A stretch of DNA of 64,000 nt from Nonomuraea solani. Its GTDB lineage: Bacteria > Actinomycetota > Actinomycetes > Streptosporangiales > Streptosporangiaceae. The position numbers and the translations under genes are program-made. Position 1 is the stretch's first letter, and each line of letters begins with the position of its first letter. Positions 63,264-64,000 of the stretch are shown here, in pieces. The stretch spans positions 124,001 through 188,000 of the forward strand of contig NZ_FNVT01000004.1 of NCBI RefSeq assembly GCF_900108335.1. Direction: 5' to 3'. Below the pieces are notes generated by a model. The model was not told the DNA's origin. It saw nothing but the letters and a program-made list of their open reading frames with translations, and did not search any database.

Positions 63264-63267
<4 letters not shown>
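62083..63267 (-). CDS. MacB-like ABC transporter permease
   Basis: This 394-aa protein has an N-terminal helix (LTMLGVIIGVLAVVVLVAIGTGAKDEIEKQI), a periplasmic core domain (residues ~45-260), and three C-terminal FtsX helices ([31 protein letters not shown]...). These are the hallmarks of the MacB/LolC-E type mechanotransmission exporters. It begins with ATG at 63267, overlapping the ATPase gene by 4 nt. Confidence 0.92.
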
Positions 63268-63943
<676 letters not shown>

Positions 63944-63947
<4 letters not shown>

Positions 63948-64000
63948 GGGAAGCGCTGCCCCTCCCGTACGGAGTCCGCGCCCTTCACCACGATCCGGTC
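63944..64000 (-). CDS. HlyD/MacA-type adaptor, C-terminal end (5' part outside window)
   Basis: The last 18 codons before the TGA at 63944 read DRIVVKGADSVREGQRFP. This is the typical end of membrane-fusion adaptor proteins that accompany MacB-type exporters. The gene continues beyond the window's right edge. Confidence 0.7.

Overview
The window is high-GC DNA from a filamentous, sporulating actinomycete. The clues are GTG/TTG starts, 4-nt stop/start overlaps, the developmental regulators bldC and bldN (with an rsbN-like partner), a Rex-controlled haem operon, menaquinone genes and the ResB/CcsB type of cytochrome c maturation. Protein similarity as I remember it points towards Streptosporangiales (Nonomuraea-like), but that placement is inference. 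No rRNA, complete tRNA, CRISPR array, intact insertion sequence or biosynthetic gene cluster is visible.

Layout. Positions 1-5.8 kb are accessory: the end of an AraC regulator, an acyl-CoA ligase, a VapBC-like pair, a Tat-exported beta-helix protein, a stretch of gene debris that includes a second 3' end of msrA, and a HigBA-like pair. From 5.9 to 8.6 kb lie msrA, rarD and a polyprenyl diphosphate synthase. From 8.6 to 25.2 kb, on the minus strand, is a complete 14-subunit complex I operon (nuoA-N), headed by a menJ-like geranylgeranyl reductase and ending in the polyprenyl synthase. A perfect Rex operator precedes it. From 25.5 to 32 kb lie a DUF5753 regulator, an orphan transfer-associated membrane protein, menG, a secreted beta-propeller, bldC, and a lethal-factor-like zincin with a small partner gene. 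From 32 to 40 kb is the cytochrome c maturation cluster (ccsB, resB, ccdA, resA-like, histidine phosphatase) with hemL, interrupted by a DMT transporter and a LysR gene. From 40.1 to 41.4 kb are a second VapBC pair and a stand-alone prim-pol protein. From 41.6 to 46.9 kb is rex-hemA-hemC-hemD-hemB, with a 4-nt overlap at every junction and a near-perfect Rex operator in front. From 47 to 58.4 kb are a glutaredoxin, a 7-TM/ABM fusion, bldN-rsbN, a HAD phosphatase, an ECF sigma/LCP pair, an SDR, and an acyltransferase/epimerase/32-aa basic protein/HTH block whose order resembles the Rv0500A-Rv0502 region of Mycobacterium tuberculosis, then an AcuC-like deacetylase operon. From 58.5 kb to the end are a NarL-type two-component system with an ABC exporter, and a MacB-type exporter whose adaptor gene runs off the window.

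How it fits together. Most of the window serves respiration: NADH oxidation (nuo), the quinone pool (menG, menJ-like, polyprenyl synthase), haem supply (hemA/B/C/D/L) and cytochrome c assembly. Two Rex operators tie nuo and haem synthesis to the NADH/NAD+ ratio. Development genes (bldC, bldN/rsbN) are interleaved with these housekeeping operons. All three toxin-antitoxin loci have a perfect palindrome at their promoter or start codon. The least explained items are the zincin and its small partner, the 7-TM/ABM fusion, the duplicated msrA terminus beside the HigBA pair, and a tRNA T-arm-like hairpin in the rex leader.
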